Shown here: positions 5,881 to 7,340 of the stretch, piece after piece
Layout: each line of letters begins with the position of its first letter
Numbering within the stretch: position 1 is the stretch's first letter
Source of the DNA: Ruminococcaceae bacterium UBA3818
GTDB lineage: Bacteria; Bacillota; Clostridia; Oscillospirales; Ruminococcaceae
Assembly: GCA_002369315.1 (NCBI GenBank)
Contig: DFDW01000037.1
Span: forward strand, 1-7,340
Reading direction: 5' to 3'
DNA: 7,340 nt
Translations under genes and position numbers: made by a program
The notes under the pieces: model-generated
Seen by the model: the letters and a program-made list of their open reading frames with translations, nothing else
What the model was told of the DNA's origin: nothing
The model's database searches: none

Positions 5881-6651
5881 TTACAGTCCGCCTTTGATCT
5901 TCTGCAGCGCGCCTTTTTCCAGTCGGCTGACCTGCGCCTGGCTGATGCCGATTTCACCGGCCACTTCCATCTGCGTTTTGCCGGCAAAAAACCGCAGAGA
6001 GAGGATCTTCTTTTCCCGCGGCGTCAGATTGGCGATAGCCTCCCGGATGGACAATTCCTCCAGCCAATTGCTGTCGTCGTTTTGATCCCCCAGCTGATCC
6101 ATGACGAAAATGGTGTCGCCGGAATCGGAATAGACCGGTTCATACAGGGAAACCGGTTCCACAATGGATTCCAGCGCCAAAACCACATCCTGTTTCTTCA
6201 TTCCCATATCCCGGGAAATTTCTTCTATCGTAGGTTCTTTCAGGTTTTCTCCGGTGAGGCGCTCTTTGGCCTGCATCGCTTTATAAGCCACGTCCCGCAT
6301 GGACCGGCTGACCCGGACGCTGTTATTATCCCGCAGGTAGCGGCGGATTTCTCCGACGATCATCGGTACGCCATAGGTGGAAAAGCGTACTCCCTGTTCC
6401 GGGTCAAAGTGATCGATGGCTTTGATCAGACCGATACAGCCCACCTGGAACAGATCGTCCAGGTTTTCGCCCCGGTTGGCGAATTTCTGTACGACGCTTA
6501 AAACCAGCCGAAGGTTCCCGCTGATCAGTTCCTCTCTGGCCTTTTGATCTCCCTGCCGTACTTTTTGCAGCAGAGCAGCCTTTTCCTTTTCTTTCAGCAC
6601 TTTTAAATTCGCTGTGTTCACTCCGCAGATTTCCACCTTGCTGTAATACAT
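5881..6651 (-). CDS. sigG: RNA polymerase sporulation sigma factor SigG (forespore, late)
   Basis: SigG directs RNA polymerase to late forespore genes such as SASP and germination genes. The 256-residue product has the diagnostic N-terminus VEICGVNTANLKVL (6-19). Region 2 contains GNLRLVLSVVQKFANRGENLDDLFQVGCIGL (45-75) and, in regions 2.3-2.4, RFSTYGVPMIVGEIRRYLRDNNSVRVSRSMRD (89-120). Region 3 spans about 121-190 (EPVSLYEPVYSDSGDTIFVMDQ). The region 4 helix-turn-helix includes RFFAGKTQMEVAGEIGISQAQVSRLEKGA (220-248). VEICGV and EPVSL(Y/F)EP(V/I)Y separate it from SigF. Length matches the family (about 260). ATG 6651-6649 is supported by the conserved MYYSKVEICGV start, though the best Shine-Dalgarno (GGAGG, 6672-6668) is 16 nt away. 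A sigma-G-type promoter lies upstream. The spoIIG genes that often precede sigG are absent; a divergent ylmC-type gene is there instead. Confidence 0.97.
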   Translation of the reverse strand: MYYSKVEICGVNTANLKVLKEKEKAALLQKVRQGDQKAREELISGNLRLVLSVVQKFANRGENLDDLFQVGCIGLIKAIDHFDPEQGVRFSTYGVPMIVGEIRRYLRDNNSVRVSRSMRDVAYKAMQAKERLTGENLKEPTIEEISRDMGMKKQDVVLALESIVEPVSLYEPVYSDSGDTIFVMDQLGDQNDDSNWLEELSIREAIANLTPREKKILSLRFFAGKTQMEVAGEIGISQAQVSRLEKGALQKIKGGL

Positions 6652-6680
6652 CTCATCACGCCCGCTTCCTCCCGATTTTG

Positions 6681-6694
6681 CCGCCTGCCGGCGG
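6681..6694 (-). promoter_or_regulatory. GC-rich hairpin at the predicted 5' end of the sigG mRNA
   Basis: CCGCC (6694-6690) and GGCGG (6685-6681) on the minus strand pair around the loop GGCA. The predicted transcript start is near 6694, so the hairpin would sit at the extreme 5' end, just before GGAGG at 6672-6668. It could stabilise the message or limit translation. Hairpin control of sigG translation is known in B. subtilis, but correspondence here is inference. Confidence 0.45.
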
Positions 6695-6700
6695 TGATTT

Positions 6701-6730
6701 TATCATGGACAGCGCCTTGTCCCGGCATGC
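6701..6730 (-). promoter_or_regulatory. Sigma-G-type promoter of sigG (autoregulation)
   Basis: On the minus strand GCATG (6730-6726) fits the -35 consensus GHATR fully. It is followed after 18 bp by CATGATA (6707-6701), which fits all positions of CATXHTA. The spacing lies in the 17-18 bp range for sigma-G. Lack of a GG pair at the start of the -10 element argues against a strongly sigma-F-biased promoter. Positive autoregulation of sigG is known in B. subtilis. Confidence 0.72.
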
Positions 6731-6808
6731 AGAAATTTTCGTTGGGAATTTTTGTTAGCATAAGAGGACAAAGAAAAGCCATAAACATACCCAAAGGGGG
6801 CGGTGCGG

Positions 6809-7105
6809 ATGATCTACCGAATTTCAGATTTTAAATATAAGGATGTGATCAACATCAAAGACGGAAATTGTCTGGGGGCCATCTGCGACGTGGAGATCGA
6901 GAGCGAGAAAGCCCAGGTAATCGCCGTAGTGGTGCGGGGGCGGTTCCGCTTTTTCGGTTTGTTCGGAAAAGGGGAGGAGTTCGTAATCCCGTGGGATCAG
7001 GTGAAGGTGATCGGCGAGGACGCAGTGCTGGTCTGCTTTGACCGCTGCCCGGAACCGCGAAAGCCCAGACACCCCAGACACTGCGCGGCAGAGGATTTCT
7101 ATTAA
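6809..7105 (+). CDS. ylmC: YlmC/YmxH family sporulation protein (PRC-barrel)
   Basis: Small PRC-barrel proteins of the YlmC/YmxH family are found in spore-forming Firmicutes; no molecular function is established that I know of. The 98-residue product begins MIYRISDFKYKDVINIKDGNCLGAICDVEI, the usual family opening (strand, KDVINI, G-x-x-LG, then a DVEI-type strand). It continues VIAVVVRGRFRFFGLFGKGEEFVIPWDQVKVIGEDAVLV, the second half of the barrel. The last 19 residues (RCPEPRKPRHPRHCAAEDFY region) form a Pro/Arg/His-rich tail beyond the barrel. The start is ATG 6809, because AAAGGGGG (6793-6800) is 8 nt away; an in-frame GTG at 6803 is only 2 nt from it. It is divergent from sigG with a 157-bp gap, supporting a sporulation role. 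Confidence 0.88.
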   Translation: MIYRISDFKYKDVINIKDGNCLGAICDVEIESEKAQVIAVVVRGRFRFFGLFGKGEEFVIPWDQVKVIGEDAVLVCFDRCPEPRKPRHPRHCAAEDFY

Positions 7106-7139
7106 AAATCACAACATCTTTTGCCTTTGCAGAAAATAC

Positions 7140-7168
7140 TTGCTTTTTAAAATGAATTATGCTATACT
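7140..7168 (+). promoter_or_regulatory. Sigma-A promoter (extended -10) of rpsB
   Basis: TTGCTT (7140-7145, weak -35) is followed after 17 bp by TATACT (7163-7168, 5 of 6). A TG dinucleotide one base upstream (7160-7161) gives an extended -10 (TGCTATACT), which can compensate for the weak -35. Transcription would start near 7175. Confidence 0.7.
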
Positions 7169-7174
7169 AACACG

Positions 7175-7276
7175 GCAAAACACACGCTTGGGTTGGATTT
7201 GGGTAGGTGCCGGGAAAGATTCCGGTCGTCCGAAAATTGCCCGGGCGGAGGAAAAACCTAAGGAGGAACTGTAAAA
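7175..7276 (+). promoter_or_regulatory. Structured leader of rpsB
   Basis: About 100 nt lie between the predicted transcript start and the rpsB start codon. It contains closely spaced G-runs (7190-7192, 7195-7196, 7201-7203, 7206-7207, 7212-7214). A hairpin pairs CCGG-(bulged G)-AA with TTCCGG around 7210-7226. An alternative pairing joins CCGGG (7210-7214) with CCCGG further 3' (about 7241-7247), just before the AAGGAGG site at 7260-7266. Ribosomal protein operons are often autoregulated through such leaders; I do not recognise a described motif here. Confidence 0.4.
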
Positions 7277-7340
7277 ATGGGCGTTATTTCTATGAAACAG
7301 CTGTTGGAAGCCGGTGTACACTTCGGTCACCAGACCAGAA
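7277..7340 (+). CDS. rpsB: 30S ribosomal protein S2, N-terminal fragment (runs off right edge)
   Basis: S2 is a late-assembling protein of the small ribosomal subunit. Only 21 codons are present, but [21 protein letters not shown] is a near-exact match to the highly conserved S2 opening ([26 protein letters not shown]). ATG 7277 follows AAGGAGG (7260-7266) at 10-nt spacing. The gene is cut by the window edge. In most bacteria tsf (elongation factor Ts) follows, but that lies outside this window. It has its own sigma-A promoter and leader, separate from the ylmC-type gene upstream. Confidence 0.95.
   Translation, partial: [21 protein letters not shown]

Noticed and set aside
5872..6501. Open frame of 209 codons on the plus strand
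   Set aside because: It is antisense to sigG, which is certain from its conserved sequence.
6758..6787. Sigma-E-like promoter for the ylmC-type gene (GCATAAG, 15 bp, CATAAACA)
   Set aside because: Both boxes match only partly, and the transcript would start at or inside the ribosome binding site. It is too weak to list as a feature.
7106..7139. Terminator after the ylmC-type gene
   Set aside because: Only weak A/T pairing (GATTT with AAATC) without a T-run is visible, so readthrough toward rpsB cannot be excluded.

Overview
The window reads as chromosomal core sequence of an endospore-forming, anaerobic Clostridia-type Firmicute. A member of the Oscillospiraceae/Ruminococcaceae is my best guess. 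The basis is a clear forespore sigma factor G, a YlmC/YmxH-family sporulation gene beside it, strong AGGAGG ribosome binding sites, canonical sigma-A promoters, and a moderate G+C content. I see no phage, insertion sequence, CRISPR array, tRNA or rRNA.

Layout. (1) Positions 1-742, minus strand: the N-terminal half of asparaginyl-tRNA synthetase (asnS), running off the left edge. (2) 743-1073: a divergent regulatory region with two well-formed sigma-A promoters. A terminator-like hairpin sits inside the leader of the rightward transcript. (3) 1074-4212, plus strand: a tight three-gene unit closed by an intrinsic terminator. It encodes a membrane-anchored D,D-carboxypeptidase of peptidase family S11 with a variant KLG motif, an RluA-family pseudouridine synthase, and RadC. 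(4) 4344-5525, plus strand: an imidazolonepropionase-like amidohydrolase. (5) 5569-5613: a 17-bp-stem bidirectional terminator between converging transcripts. (6) 5625-6651, minus strand: sigG and, downstream of it, an undescribed 31-residue protein made almost only of Gln, Asn and Lys. Each has an upstream sequence resembling a sigma-G promoter. (7) 6809-7105, plus strand: a YlmC/YmxH-family PRC-barrel protein, divergent from sigG. (8) 7140-7340: a sigma-A promoter, a roughly 100-nt structured leader, and the first 21 codons of rpsB (ribosomal protein S2).

How the parts fit. Most genes are housekeeping (translation, RNA modification, wall trimming, ribosome synthesis). The sporulation block at 5625-7105 is the most distinctive part. 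SigG probably drives its own promoter. The small Q/N/K-rich gene behind it looks like a direct forespore target sharing the sigG terminator. It is therefore a candidate spore protein, possibly analogous to the Gln/Asn-rich gamma-type small acid-soluble spore proteins of Bacillus; that link is inference. No larger novel multi-gene system is visible.
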